11,022 nt of DNA from Glacieibacterium sp038211965 (GCA_038211965.1 JBBQVB010000090.1:1-11022); one strand, 5' to 3'; numbered from the stretch's first letter, positions 1-6,548 are shown. Notes: generated by a model from the letters alone, not told the origin. A program made the numbers and translations.

Positions 1-75
1 GGAACGCGGGGGACTGGCCATGGGCGAGCGTTGCCTAGTCGTTACCGCGCGACGCGGCAAGGCGTGTTAGGCGGG

Positions 76-384
76 TCAGACGGTAACGAGCTGCGCGTCG
101 CGGTGGAGCGACAGGAAACCCATCATGCCCCCGCTGGCGAAGCCCGGCGGCAGCGGCATGCCGGTGTCGGCGAGACCACTGGCGCAGGCGGTCAACGCGA
201 CGCCCATGTCGCGCGCTGTGCCAAGCGCATCGACGAGCGCGGGGTCGCGGAGTGCCGTGACGCTCGCACCATCGAACAGGATGCTCACCGCACGCCCGAG
301 CGTGGCGGCACATGCGGCGAGCGACAGCGCGGTGCGGGCGCGGGCGGGGTCGGGGCCGACGACAATGATCGCGAGGCCGGTCAC
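76..384 (-). CDS. DsrE-family small protein
   Basis: A 102-residue protein with an alternating beta/alpha pattern that starts directly with a hydrophobic strand (AIIVVGPDP) and ends in a DsrE-like core. A single cysteine pair region, TACASGL at about residues 65-71, sits where DsrE/TusD-like proteins often carry the persulfide-accepting cysteine; the family takes part in sulfur relay or is of unknown function. The start is GTG at 384, because GTGA at 381-384 overlaps the TGA of the upstream ThiF-like gene by 4 bases, which implies translational coupling. No signal peptide, so it is probably cytoplasmic. Coupling to a ThiF/MoeB-like enzyme suggests a shared sulfur-transfer role, but that is inference; the substrate cannot be read from the sequence. 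Confidence 0.8.
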   Translation of the reverse strand: MTGLAIIVVGPDPARARTALSLAACAATLGRAVSILFDGASVTALRDPALVDALGTARDMGVALTACASGLADTGMPLPPGFASGGMMGFLSLHRDAQLVTV

Positions 385-1130
385 GAGCAGCCCGGACAGC
401 CGGGATCCTTAGGCAGCGATAGCGTCCGCATCCGCGCTTCCAGGGCGTCGTAGAGCAGCAGTCGACCGGCGAGCGACGTGCCGAAGCCGACGATCTCGCG
501 CACGACTTCGAGCGCCTGCATCGCCCCCAGCACGCCCGTCAGCGCGCCGAGAACACCCTGATCGGCGCAGGTATCGCCAGGCCGATCGCGCGCCGCGCCG
601 ACGAGGCAGCGGTAGCACGGCTTGTCGGCCTCCCACCCCCGAAAGGTTGCGAGCTGGCCGTCGAACGGCCCGACCGCTGCCGAGACGAGCGGAATGCGGA
701 GATCGTATGCGGCATCGGCGACCGCAAGCCGTGTCGCGAAACTGTCGGAGCCGTCGGCGACGACCCCGTGCCCCGCCAGCAGGTCGTGCGCATTGGCGGC
801 GTCGAGCCGCACGCCGCGTGTCTCGACGACAACATGCGGGTTGAGCCGTGCCACCGCATCGCGCGCGCTGGCGGTCTTGGCGCGCCCGACATCGGGGGTG
901 CCGTGCAGCACTTGGCGCTGGAGGTTCGACAGCGCCACGGCGTCGCCGTCGATGACCGTCAGCCGCCCGACGCCCGCCGCCGCAAGGTAGGCGATGCACG
1001 GACTGCCTAGCCCGCCCGCGCCGACGACTGCGACCGACGCGGCCTTGAGCCTGAGCTGCCCCGCCCCGCCAACCTCGCGCAGCACGATGTGGCGCGCATA
1101 ACGGTCGAGTTCTTCGTCCGAGAGGCTCAA
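381..1130 (-). CDS. ThiF/MoeB/HesA-family adenylyltransferase (E1-like)
   Basis: E1-like enzyme of about 249 residues; the family adenylates the C-terminal glycine of a small ubiquitin-like sulfur carrier (MoaD, ThiS or similar). Visible motifs, numbered from the TTG start: nucleotide-binding GAGGLG at 37-42, VIDGD at 59-63, the NLQRQ arginine-containing segment at 69-73, a lysine at 85, DGSDSF at 126-131, and two zinc-binding CxxC pairs, CYRC at 172-175 and CPGC near the C-terminus (244-247). C188 lies in a CADQGVLG loop. I chose TTG 1130 because the family normally begins two or three residues before DEELDRYARH and because TTGA overlaps the DUF29 stop by 4 bases; ATG 1148 is the alternative (6 residues longer). 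No sulfur-carrier gene is in the window, so MoeB versus ThiF cannot be decided. Confidence 0.9.
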   Translation of the reverse strand: MSLSDEELDRYARHIVLREVGGAGQLRLKAASVAVVGAGGLGSPCIAYLAAAGVGRLTVIDGDAVALSNLQRQVLHGTPDVGRAKTASARDAVARLNPHVVVETRGVRLDAANAHDLLAGHGVVADGSDSFATRLAVADAAYDLRIPLVSAAVGPFDGQLATFRGWEADKPCYRCLVGAARDRPGDTCADQGVLGALTGVLGAMQALEVVREIVGFGTSLAGRLLLYDALEARMRTLSLPKDPGCPGCS

Positions 1131-1594
1131 GCGGCTTCGCCGTCCCATTCGATCGGGCGCGTCATGATCTCGTCGTAGCTGAAGGGGCATATGGTCGGCA
1201 GCGTTCTTCGAACGACGCCCATTTGTTTAGCGGCGGCGTTGCGCGCGCTGTGGTAGCTGTCGAGCATCATTGCAGAGGCGCGCGATCGAAGGCTCGGGTT
1301 ATCCCGAAGCCCACGAAGGACCCGGTTGCGCTGTTCGCTCACCGTGATCGCCCACGACCCCAAACGTCGCGACGCCTGAAATTCCCATTTCAACAGATGC
1401 GCCATCAGGATGACCATTGCCGACTCGATCTTGTCGCGTTCGCGGCCCGACACGTCGGCGATTTCCTCTGCAAGATTGTCCCAGTCGAGAAGGTCGACGC
1501 GGCGCTCACGCAGTGCGGCAGCCTGCGCCTCGGCCCAGCCAGCAGCGTCGGTCGCATGGTCGGGAAGTGCGGCGTCGCGCAGTCTGGTCGCCAT
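1127..1594 (-). CDS. DUF29 family protein
   Basis: A 155-residue protein recognisable as DUF29 from the segment DLLDWDNLAEEIADVSGRE (about residues 34-52), the helical core with MAHLLKWEFQ (about 64-73), and the C-terminal segment with CPFSYDEIM near residue 138. The family is common in cyanobacteria and alphaproteobacteria, is all-helical, and has no established function. The ATG at 1594 is preceded by a strong AAGGAG six bases upstream, so this start is secure. It begins 52 bases after the dut stop and its end overlaps the ThiF-like gene. It has no membrane segment or signal peptide. The gene may simply ride in this operon; nothing in the sequence ties it to sulfur transfer. Confidence 0.88.
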   Translation of the reverse strand: MATRLRDAALPDHATDAAGWAEAQAAALRERRVDLLDWDNLAEEIADVSGRERDKIESAMVILMAHLLKWEFQASRRLGSWAITVSEQRNRVLRGLRDNPSLRSRASAMMLDSYHSARNAAAKQMGVVRRTLPTICPFSYDEIMTRPIEWDGEAA

Positions 1595-1646
1595 CGAACG
1601 CTCCTTCCGCTGTCGACGCTAGCATGTGCGGTGCCTGTAAGAAACG

Positions 1647-2090
1647 TCAACGCCCCGTCGAGCCGAAGCCGCTGGTCCCGCGCGCCGTGTCGTCGAGGCT
1701 GTCGACCTCGTCGAATGCCGCGCGGACGACCGGCGCGACGACGAGCTGCGCGATGCGCATGCCGCGTTCGATCTCGAATTCCTCGCTACCGAGGTTGACG
1801 AGGATGACCTTCAACTCGCCGCGGTAGTCGCTGTCGATGGTGCCCGGCGCGTTGGCGACGGTGACGCCCCAATTGAGCGCCAGCCCCGAGCGCGGGCGGA
1901 CCTGGACCTCGTAGCCGTCGGGAATCGCGAGGCACAGCCCCGTCGGCACGGCGGCGCGGGCGCGCGGCGCGAGCGGCAACGGCTCGGTCAGCGCCGCGAC
2001 GACGTCCATCCCCGCCGCGCCGTCGGTGGCGTAAGCGGGCAGGGGCAGGTCGGCGGCGTGAGACAGGCGGACGACGCGGATCGGAGTCAC
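1647..2090 (-). CDS. dut: deoxyuridine 5'-triphosphate nucleotidohydrolase (dUTPase)
   Basis: Trimeric dUTPase of 147 residues, the usual length. It hydrolyses dUTP to dUMP and pyrophosphate, keeping uracil out of DNA and feeding thymidylate synthesis. All five family motifs are present: AGMDV (26-30), RPRSGLALNWGV (66-77), NAPGTIDSDYRGE (80-92, with catalytic Asp in TIDSDY at 86), RGMRIAQLV (109-117), and the C-terminal glycine-rich arm RGTSGFGSTGR (137-147) with its phenylalanine that stacks on uracil. The start is GTG at 2090, which overlaps the coaBC stop by 4 bases (GTGA). The coaBC-dut pairing is common in bacteria. Confidence 0.97.
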   Translation of the reverse strand: MTPIRVVRLSHAADLPLPAYATDGAAGMDVVAALTEPLPLAPRARAAVPTGLCLAIPDGYEVQVRPRSGLALNWGVTVANAPGTIDSDYRGELKVILVNLGSEEFEIERGMRIAQLVVAPVVRAAFDEVDSLDDTARGTSGFGSTGR

Positions 2091-3283
2091 GTGCGATCCC
2101 CGTTCAATGCATCGGCGATCCTGTTCGCCAGCCGCGCCGCGACGTCGGCCTTGGCCAGCGCGGGCCAGTCCTCGACGCCGTCGGCAGTCACCAACTGCAC
2201 GGCATTCGTGTCGCCCCCCATGACATCCCCCGATACGTCGTTGGCGACGATCCAGTCGGCTCCCTTGCGCACGCGTTTGGCGACCGCGCGCGCGATCACT
2301 TCGTGAGTCTCGGCGGCGAACCCGATGACCAGCGCGGGGCGACGCCGCCCCGGCGCGGCAAGGCTCGCGAGGATGTCGGGATTGTCGATCAGCGTCAGGG
2401 TGCGCGGCGCGTCGGCCTTGGCGGTCTTTTGCGGTGCAGCCTCGACGTGCCAGTCGGCAACGGCGGCGACCATCACTGCGGCGTCGGCGGGCAGCGCCGC
2501 GTCGACCGCCTTTGCCATGTCACGCGCGCTGACGACATCGACGCGCGTCACACCGGGCGGCGTCGGCAATGCCACCGGCCCGGCAACCAGGGTGACGCGC
2601 GCGCCGCATGCCGCGCAGGCCGCCGCGATGGCGAAGCCCTGCTTGCCCGACGAACGGTTGGCGAGATAGCGCACCGGGTCGATGGCTTCGTGCGTCGGCC
2701 CTGCCGTGACGAGGACGTGTTTGCCCGCCAGCCGCTGGTCGGGGGGCGCAAGCGCGGCGGCGATGGCAGCAACGAGATCGTCGACCGGCGGCAGTCGGCC
2801 GCGCCCGAACTCGCCGCACGCCATGACGCCCTCGTCGGGTTCGATGACTTGCACCCCGCGCGCGCGCAGGGTCGCGATATTGGCGACGGTGGCGGGATGC
2901 TGCCACATCCGGACGTTCATCGCGGGGCACACCAGCACCGGCGTGTCGGTCGCCAGCAACAGCGTCGTCGCGAGATCGTCGGCGAGTCCTGCCGCCATCT
3001 TTGCCAGCAAATCGGCAGTCGCCGGACACACGACAATGAGATCGGCGCTGCGGCTCAGCGCGATATGGCCCATCTCGGCCTCCTGCGTGACGCTGAACAG
3101 CGCCTCGTGAACGGGGCTTTCGGCAAGTGCCGCGAGGCTCAGCGCGGTCACGAATTCACTGCCGCCGCGCGTCAGTACCGGCGTCACGTGGCCACCGTCG
3201 CGTCGCACCCCGCGCACCACGTCGAGCGCACGATACGCGGCGATGCCGCCGCCGACGATCAGCAGGATGCGCTTGCCGTGCAT
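2087..3283 (-). CDS. coaBC: bifunctional phosphopantothenoylcysteine decarboxylase / phosphopantothenate-cysteine ligase
   Basis: Coenzyme A biosynthesis fusion enzyme of 398 residues, typical length. The N-terminal CoaC flavoprotein domain (about 1-180) couples FMN binding to decarboxylation of phosphopantothenoylcysteine: GGGIAAYRA (11-19), MGHIAL with the catalytic His73, VCPAT (85-89), PAMNVRMW (120-127) and the flexible-loop Cys156 in GVMACGEFGRGRLP. The C-terminal CoaB domain (about 187-398) makes the amide with cysteine using CTP: VTAGPTHEAIDPVRY (192-206), NRSSGKQG (209-216), AAVADW (273-278), IDNPDILA (299-306), VIGFAAET (319-326) and ANDVSG. The start is ATG 3283, 62 bases downstream of the nrsF stop. 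No clear Shine-Dalgarno or terminator lies in that gap, so it may have its own promoter or receive read-through from the sigF operon. Confidence 0.97.
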   Translation of the reverse strand: MHGKRILLIVGGGIAAYRALDVVRGVRRDGGHVTPVLTRGGSEFVTALSLAALAESPVHEALFSVTQEAEMGHIALSRSADLIVVCPATADLLAKMAAGLADDLATTLLLATDTPVLVCPAMNVRMWQHPATVANIATLRARGVQVIEPDEGVMACGEFGRGRLPPVDDLVAAIAAALAPPDQRLAGKHVLVTAGPTHEAIDPVRYLANRSSGKQGFAIAAACAACGARVTLVAGPVALPTPPGVTRVDVVSARDMAKAVDAALPADAAVMVAAVADWHVEAAPQKTAKADAPRTLTLIDNPDILASLAAPGRRRPALVIGFAAETHEVIARAVAKRVRKGADWIVANDVSGDVMGGDTNAVQLVTADGVEDWPALAKADVAARLANRIADALNGDRT

Positions 3284-3345
3284 GGCCGGGGCTTAGCGTG
3301 CGGGCGAAGCGGAGTCGATGCGCCGCCGGGTTCGCTGAGGAGGCA

Positions 3346-3987
3346 CTACCAGCGCAGAAAACGCGGCAGGACCGTCCAGGCGACGCCCGCGCCGACCGAC
3401 AGCGCGAGGCCGTACCAGACGACGATATACAGCGGGTCGTCGTGCGGGCACCACCAGACGAACAGCAGCGCGCCCCAGCCCGCGCTAGCCAGCCCCGCCG
3501 CGAACGCCGCAGCGCGCGGGCTCGACGGTGCGGCGCGCCGGGCGATCAGCAGCGTCGCGAGCAGCATCGGCAACGCGTAGAGCTCGACCATCCCGACGCA
3601 CGCGAGGCCTTCACGCCAGTCGAGCGTCATCTGCACCGCAGCGGGGAGCGCGGAGATGCCGATCAGCACGACGCCGATCAGCGCGGCGACGCCCGCCGCG
3701 CCGAGCATCCAGCGCCGCCCGGCATCGACACGCGCCTCGGGCGTCAGCAACGCGAACAGCGCCGCCGCACCCGCCGCTGCGATGCCCGCGCAACTCGCGA
3801 GCTTCCACCAGAACATCGGCCCCGTCATCGCAACGGCAAGATCGGCGCGCGGGGCGGAGGTCGCGACGACGAGCACCAGTTCGACCAGCCCGACGACGCC
3901 GAGCCACAGCGCGTCGCGCCACGCCTTGCGCGGCCGTACCGGTGCCAGGTCGCTGACCAACTGGTCGATGATACGCTCGTTACTCAT
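3346..3987 (-). CDS. nrsF: NrsF/DUF1109-family six-helix anti-sigma factor
   Basis: An integral membrane protein of 213 residues with six predicted helices (about 29-44, 61-82, 95-113, 127-149, 162-180, 188-206), matching the NrsF (DUF1109) family that holds SigF-type ECF factors at the inner membrane. Positive charges place residues 83-93, 150-158 and the C-terminal RFLRW in the cytoplasm. That puts Cys130 (top of helix 4) and Cys180 (end of helix 5, WWCPHDD) at the periplasmic face; a third cysteine, Cys66, is within helix 2. In Caulobacter NrsF, two cysteines at nearly the same positions are reported as required for the stress response (from memory). The start is ATG 3987, overlapping the sigF stop by 8 bases; an ATG at 3999 is possible but lies deeper in sigF. 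Co-translation with sigF gives stoichiometric control. Confidence 0.9.
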   Translation of the reverse strand: MSNERIIDQLVSDLAPVRPRKAWRDALWLGVVGLVELVLVVATSAPRADLAVAMTGPMFWWKLASCAGIAAAGAAALFALLTPEARVDAGRRWMLGAAGVAALIGVVLIGISALPAAVQMTLDWREGLACVGMVELYALPMLLATLLIARRAAPSSPRAAAFAAGLASAGWGALLFVWWCPHDDPLYIVVWYGLALSVGAGVAWTVLPRFLRW

Positions 3988-4513
3988 CGTCGTTCGCATA
4001 GCCTTCGACGCGCTTCGTCAATCGCGCCAGACCCCGGTGGATATTGACCTTGACCAGCGCGGGGGACTGGCCGGTCAGCGCTGCCGCCTCTTCGATAGAT
4101 CGTCCTTCAAGCTTGACCAGCCGGATGACGTCCGATTGCGCGGGCTTCAGCGTCGCGAGCAGATCGGCAAGCACCGTCGCGCTCAGGATGCTGTCGCCGT
4201 GATCGCCGACACTCAGGCTATCGGGAAGCTCTTCGGCGCGGGTCGCCTTGAGGTTACGCAGCCGGTCGATCCATTTGTAGCGCGCGATACCCGCCAGCCA
4301 CGGCCCGAACGGCCGCGCGGGATCCCAGGTGTGGCGCTTCGTATGGACGGCGATCAGCGCTTCCTGAACGACATCGTCGACAAGGTCTGGCGGCAGGCGA
4401 CGGCGGTAATAGCGCGCCAGCCAGACCTGGACCTCGTCGAGCAGCAGGCGATAGGCGGCCTTGTCGCCGCCCTGCGCGGCGATCATCAGGCGCGCCCAGA
4501 CTTCAGTCGCCAC
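3980..4513 (-). CDS. sigF: ECF sigma factor, SigF type (NrsF-associated)
   Basis: A 177-residue sigma factor with only region 2 (about 20-90) and region 4 (about 113-168), the ECF architecture. Region 2 shows DDVVQEALIAVHTKRHTWD followed by FGPWLAGIARYKWIDRLR, the -10 recognition and core-binding helices. Region 4 has LKPAQSDVIRLVKLEGRSIEEAA and the recognition helix SPALVKVNIHRGLARL. The FGPWL variant and the partner nrsF point to the SigF/NrsF group, known in Caulobacter and Azospira to respond to oxidants, heavy metals or hypochlorite. The start is read as GTG 4513, 13 bases after the molybdoenzyme stop; ATG 4486 (10th codon) is the alternative. Its position at the distal end of the operon it probably controls would give positive feedback, balanced by nrsF. 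Confidence 0.92.
   Translation of the reverse strand: MATEVWARLMIAAQGGDKAAYRLLLDEVQVWLARYYRRRLPPDLVDDVVQEALIAVHTKRHTWDPARPFGPWLAGIARYKWIDRLRNLKATRAEELPDSLSVGDHGDSILSATVLADLLATLKPAQSDVIRLVKLEGRSIEEAAALTGQSPALVKVNIHRGLARLTKRVEGYANDDE
4232..4257 (-). promoter_or_regulatory. Candidate internal SigF-type promoter within sigF
   Basis: GTAACC (4257-4252) and CGAA (4235-4232) on the minus strand are separated by exactly 16 bases, identical in sequence and spacing to the element at the head of the operon. It lies inside sigF codons (the LRNLKATRAEE segment), about 245 bases upstream of the nrsF start, pointing toward nrsF. It would make a transcript carrying nrsF but not intact sigF. It may be a coincidence of coding constraint, since the encoded peptide is common in ECF factors. 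Confidence 0.4.
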
Positions 4514-4526
4514 GCGGGTCGCTCAC

Positions 4527-5309
4527 TCAGATGCCCGCATACCATTCATAGCCACGGTCTTCCCAATAGCCGCCGTGACCAAGCTCCATCTTGGCGAAGC
4601 TGTCGACCGCCTCTATGCGCATGACGTATTTCGCCTGCTTGTAGCCCAGCTGACGCTCGATCCGCATCCGGCACGGCGCCCCGTGCGCGACGGTCAACGG
4701 CGCGCCGTTCATGTGCGTCGCGAGGATCGTCTGCGGGTGGAAGGCGTCGACGAGGTCGATGCTCTCGTAATAGAGGCCGGTCGACTGCGCGCCGCCCTTC
4801 GAGATTTCGCCGCCGTAATTGTCGGCGCAGTGGAAGACGATATATTTGGCGTTGGGCTTGAGGCCGACGGTCTTGAGTAAGGTCGATAGCTGCGGTCCCG
4901 TCCACTGGCCGATCGCACTCCAGCCCTCGACGCAGTCGTGGCGGGTGATCTGGGTCCGCGCCGCGAGACGCCGCAGGTCGGCGATGGAAATCTCCGAAGG
5001 ACGCTCGACGAGGCCGTCGATCTTGAGCCGCCAGTTGGCGAAGTCGGCCTTGGCATGCGCGCGATACGCGTCGTCGTCGGGGTCGGTCGAACCGTTCGCC
5101 TTGAACACCGGGCTGAGGTCGGCGGTGGTGAACTCGCGCGCCAGCGCGTTGCGACCGATCAGCCGCTGCCAGCGATAGGTCGCCCCTTCCGCCGACTTGA
5201 CGAGGCTCGACACCCCGTCGGACTGGGTGAGCTTGTCGCACGCGCCAAGCAGCAGCCCGCCGCCGAGCGCGCCGCTGGTGATCAGGCCGCGCCGGGTGAG
5301 AAGGGTCAT
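4527..5309 (-). CDS. Tat-exported sulfite-oxidase-family molybdopterin oxidoreductase, probable lipoprotein
   Basis: A 260-residue periplasmic enzyme with the molybdopterin fold of the sulfite oxidase/MsrP (YedY) family. The Mo-ligating cysteine is Cys126 in RHDCVEGWSAIGQW. FHCADNYGG (159-167), the conserved MNGAPLTVAHGAP (200-212) and the aromatic C-terminus GYWEDRGYEWY are also typical. The N-terminus carries a twin-arginine motif (TRRGLI, 5-10), a hydrophobic stretch and a lipobox ending in LGAC, with Cys24 followed by Asp25. The start ATG 5309 gives a 4-base ATGA overlap with the cytochrome gene, so the two proteins are made together. By family and context it probably reduces an oxidised substrate such as protein methionine sulfoxide with electrons from the cytochrome, but it is not a close YedY look-alike (that protein has CVEAW), so the substrate is inferred. 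Confidence 0.9.
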   Translation of the reverse strand: MTLLTRRGLITSGALGGGLLLGACDKLTQSDGVSSLVKSAEGATYRWQRLIGRNALAREFTTADLSPVFKANGSTDPDDDAYRAHAKADFANWRLKIDGLVERPSEISIADLRRLAARTQITRHDCVEGWSAIGQWTGPQLSTLLKTVGLKPNAKYIVFHCADNYGGEISKGGAQSTGLYYESIDLVDAFHPQTILATHMNGAPLTVAHGAPCRMRIERQLGYKQAKYVMRIEAVDSFAKMELGHGGYWEDRGYEWYAGI

Positions 5310-6178
5310 CGCGGTGTCTCCGGATCGATGCGGAAGCGCCCGGTGATCATCGAGCGGATTTCGTTGTACGGCCCCGCCAGCACGACCATCAGAACGTGGA
5401 CGATGATGAAGCCGACCACCAGCGCGGCGGTGATGAAGTGGATCGAGCGCGCACTGGCGCGCCCGCCGAGCAGGTCGACCAGCCAGCTCCACGATGCACC
5501 GATGCCCGGCGACATGCTGAGGCCCGTCGCGATCATCAGCGGCAGCAGGATGAACACGGTGCCGCCGTACGCGACCTTCTGGAGGATATGATAGCGCTTG
5601 CTCTCTTCGCCCTTGGGGAACTTGAGCTTCGCGTGAAGCACGATGTCATGCCAGATGTTCGACAGGCTGAGTTCGCGCAGGCGTGGCAGGAGGTCGTTCC
5701 GAAGATGCCCGGTCGCCAGGCCGACGCCGTAGTAGACGAGGCCGTTGAGGATCAGCACCCACGCGAAGAAGAAGTGCCAGTTGCGCGCGGTCGCGAGGTC
5801 GCGGACGCTGGGGAAGGTCGCCCACGACGGAAAGCCGAGCTGCTGCGGCGCGCCGTTGCTGCCCGTCGAGACGCCGAGCACGCCCGTCGTGTCGACCTTG
5901 ATCGGCCCGACGCGCGTGATGCCGCGTGGCTGCCCGGCGGCATTGTCGATCGCGCCGATCTCGAGCCAGCGCTTGTTGTCGTCGGCGTCGGCCCCGTAGT
6001 GGCCCCAATAAAGCGCGGGGTGCGCGTTGAAGATGTTGAGCCCCGTCCCGAGCAGGAAGGTGATCGCGACGACGTTGATCCAGTGGGTCAGTCGCGTCGC
6101 CAGCGAATGGCGGTGCCACAAATAGGGCGCTGAGGACGGCGGCGTTAGGCCGTCGTCAGCTATCGGAATCGTTGCCAT
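5306..6178 (-). CDS. Four-helix b-type cytochrome (b561 / Ni-hydrogenase cytochrome b type)
   Basis: A 290-residue membrane cytochrome b with helices at about 35-51, 134-153, 203-221 and 247-268. Candidate haem ligands are His32 (RLTHWIN), His135 (NWHFFF), His197 (YHILQK), His247 (SIHFIT) and His261. The lysine- and arginine-rich stretch at 156-202 marks the cytoplasmic side, so the long loop 52-133 faces the periplasm, where the molybdoenzyme acts. Such subunits pass electrons from quinol to a periplasmic partner. It is neither the MsrQ/YedZ ferric-reductase fold nor the same size. The start ATG 6178 has an AAGGGG a few bases upstream. Its stop overlaps the molybdoenzyme start (ATGA), strong support for a two-protein complex. 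Confidence 0.88.
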   Translation of the reverse strand: MATIPIADDGLTPPSSAPYLWHRHSLATRLTHWINVVAITFLLGTGLNIFNAHPALYWGHYGADADDNKRWLEIGAIDNAAGQPRGITRVGPIKVDTTGVLGVSTGSNGAPQQLGFPSWATFPSVRDLATARNWHFFFAWVLILNGLVYYGVGLATGHLRNDLLPRLRELSLSNIWHDIVLHAKLKFPKGEESKRYHILQKVAYGGTVFILLPLMIATGLSMSPGIGASWSWLVDLLGGRASARSIHFITAALVVGFIIVHVLMVVLAGPYNEIRSMITGRFRIDPETPR

Positions 6179-6219
6179 CGCTACCCCTTCGCTCCGTTCG
6201 CATTCCTATGCACGACTAA

Positions 6220-6252
6220 CGGCAGCGCGACCATCATGTGGTCGCGCTGCCG
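6220..6252 (-). terminator. Perfect 14-bp hairpin after the methionine-rich gene; partial terminator or processing site
   Basis: Bases 6220-6233 pair perfectly with 6239-6252 around a 5-base loop, 14 bases after the stop of the methionine-rich protein gene and before the cytochrome gene. The stem is GC-rich, but the sequence after it on the minus strand (TTAGTCGTGC) has only a weak T-run, so it is not a convincing complete terminator. It may attenuate or protect the upstream message, raising the methionine-rich protein relative to the membrane enzymes. Confidence 0.55.
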
Positions 6253-6266
6253 CGCCGTCATGTCGC

Positions 6267-6548
6267 TTATTTCTTCGGCGCGGCCATCGCATCGGTCGCC
6301 ATCGCGTCGCCCTTCTTGCCCTTGGCCATCTTGTCGGCCTTCATGTGATCGGCTTTCATCGGCTCGGCCGCCATGTGGTCGGTCTTCATCGCATCGGGTG
6401 CCATCTTGTCGGCCTTCATGGCATCGGGGGCCATCTTGTCGGCGGCCATGTGGTCGGCGGCCTTCGCCTTGTGCGTGGCGGCGAGCGTCGGCGTCGCGGC
6501 GAAGCCGACGAGCGCGGCGAGGAGGGCGAGCTTGGTTCCGTTGAGCAT
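6267..6548 (-). CDS. Secreted methionine-rich pentapeptide (MxxDx) repeat protein
   Basis: A 93-residue protein: signal peptide 1-23 (LALLAALVGFA core, cleavage after TLA), then a mature part made almost only of Met, Lys, Asp, Ala, Pro and His. Methionine occurs at 34, 39, 44, 49, 54, 59, 64, 69 and 74, exactly every five residues, and again at 83 and 88. Units read MAADK, MAPDA, MKADK, MAPDA, MKTDH, MAAEP, MKADH, MKADK. This fits the MxKDx pentapeptide-repeat family and resembles in composition the MrpX methionine-rich peptide of Azospira suillum, a sacrificial hypochlorite scavenger. There are no cysteines or aromatic residues; it is probably disordered. The start ATG 6548 is set by AAAGGA at 6555-6560 and by the signal peptide. 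Metal (copper) binding is an alternative role. Confidence 0.88.
   Translation of the reverse strand: MLNGTKLALLAALVGFAATPTLAATHKAKAADHMAADKMAPDAMKADKMAPDAMKTDHMAAEPMKADHMKADKMAKGKKGDAMATDAMAAPKK
6315..6449 (-). repeat. 15-base-period coding repeat (pentapeptide MxxDx units)
   Basis: Nine consecutive 15-base units encode the M-x-x-D-x pentapeptides (codons 34-78). Two stretches of 21 bases, 6325-6345 and 6400-6420, are identical and exactly 75 bases (five units) apart, and shorter near-copies occur around 6430. Near-identity at DNA level suggests recent unit duplication or slippage, so copy number may differ between strains. Confidence 0.85.

Noticed and set aside
1..75. A short open frame from ATG 20 on the plus strand
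   Set aside because: Only 16 codons, no ribosome-binding site; nothing supports a gene in this edge segment.
79..110. GTAACG sequences (79, 8717 and on the minus strand near 41 and 8031) as SigF-type promoters
   Set aside because: The sixth base differs and no CGAA is found 16 bases downstream at any of them.
2303..3580. Long plus-strand open frame opposite coaBC and part of nrsF
   Set aside because: Arg/Gly/His-rich translation with no domain; it arises from GC-biased third positions of the real minus-strand genes.
3127..4047. Plus-strand frame of about 300 codons across coaBC, nrsF and sigF
   Set aside because: Low-complexity Arg-rich translation crossing several real genes.
6190..6220. 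Possible second SigF-type promoter before the cytochrome gene (CGAA with an upstream GTTAGT)
   Set aside because: The upstream half does not match GTAACC and the spacing is 14, not 16.
6325..6420. Identical 21-base repeats as a CRISPR-like or mobile repeat
   Set aside because: They are in phase with pentapeptide codons of the methionine-rich protein and have no unique spacers.
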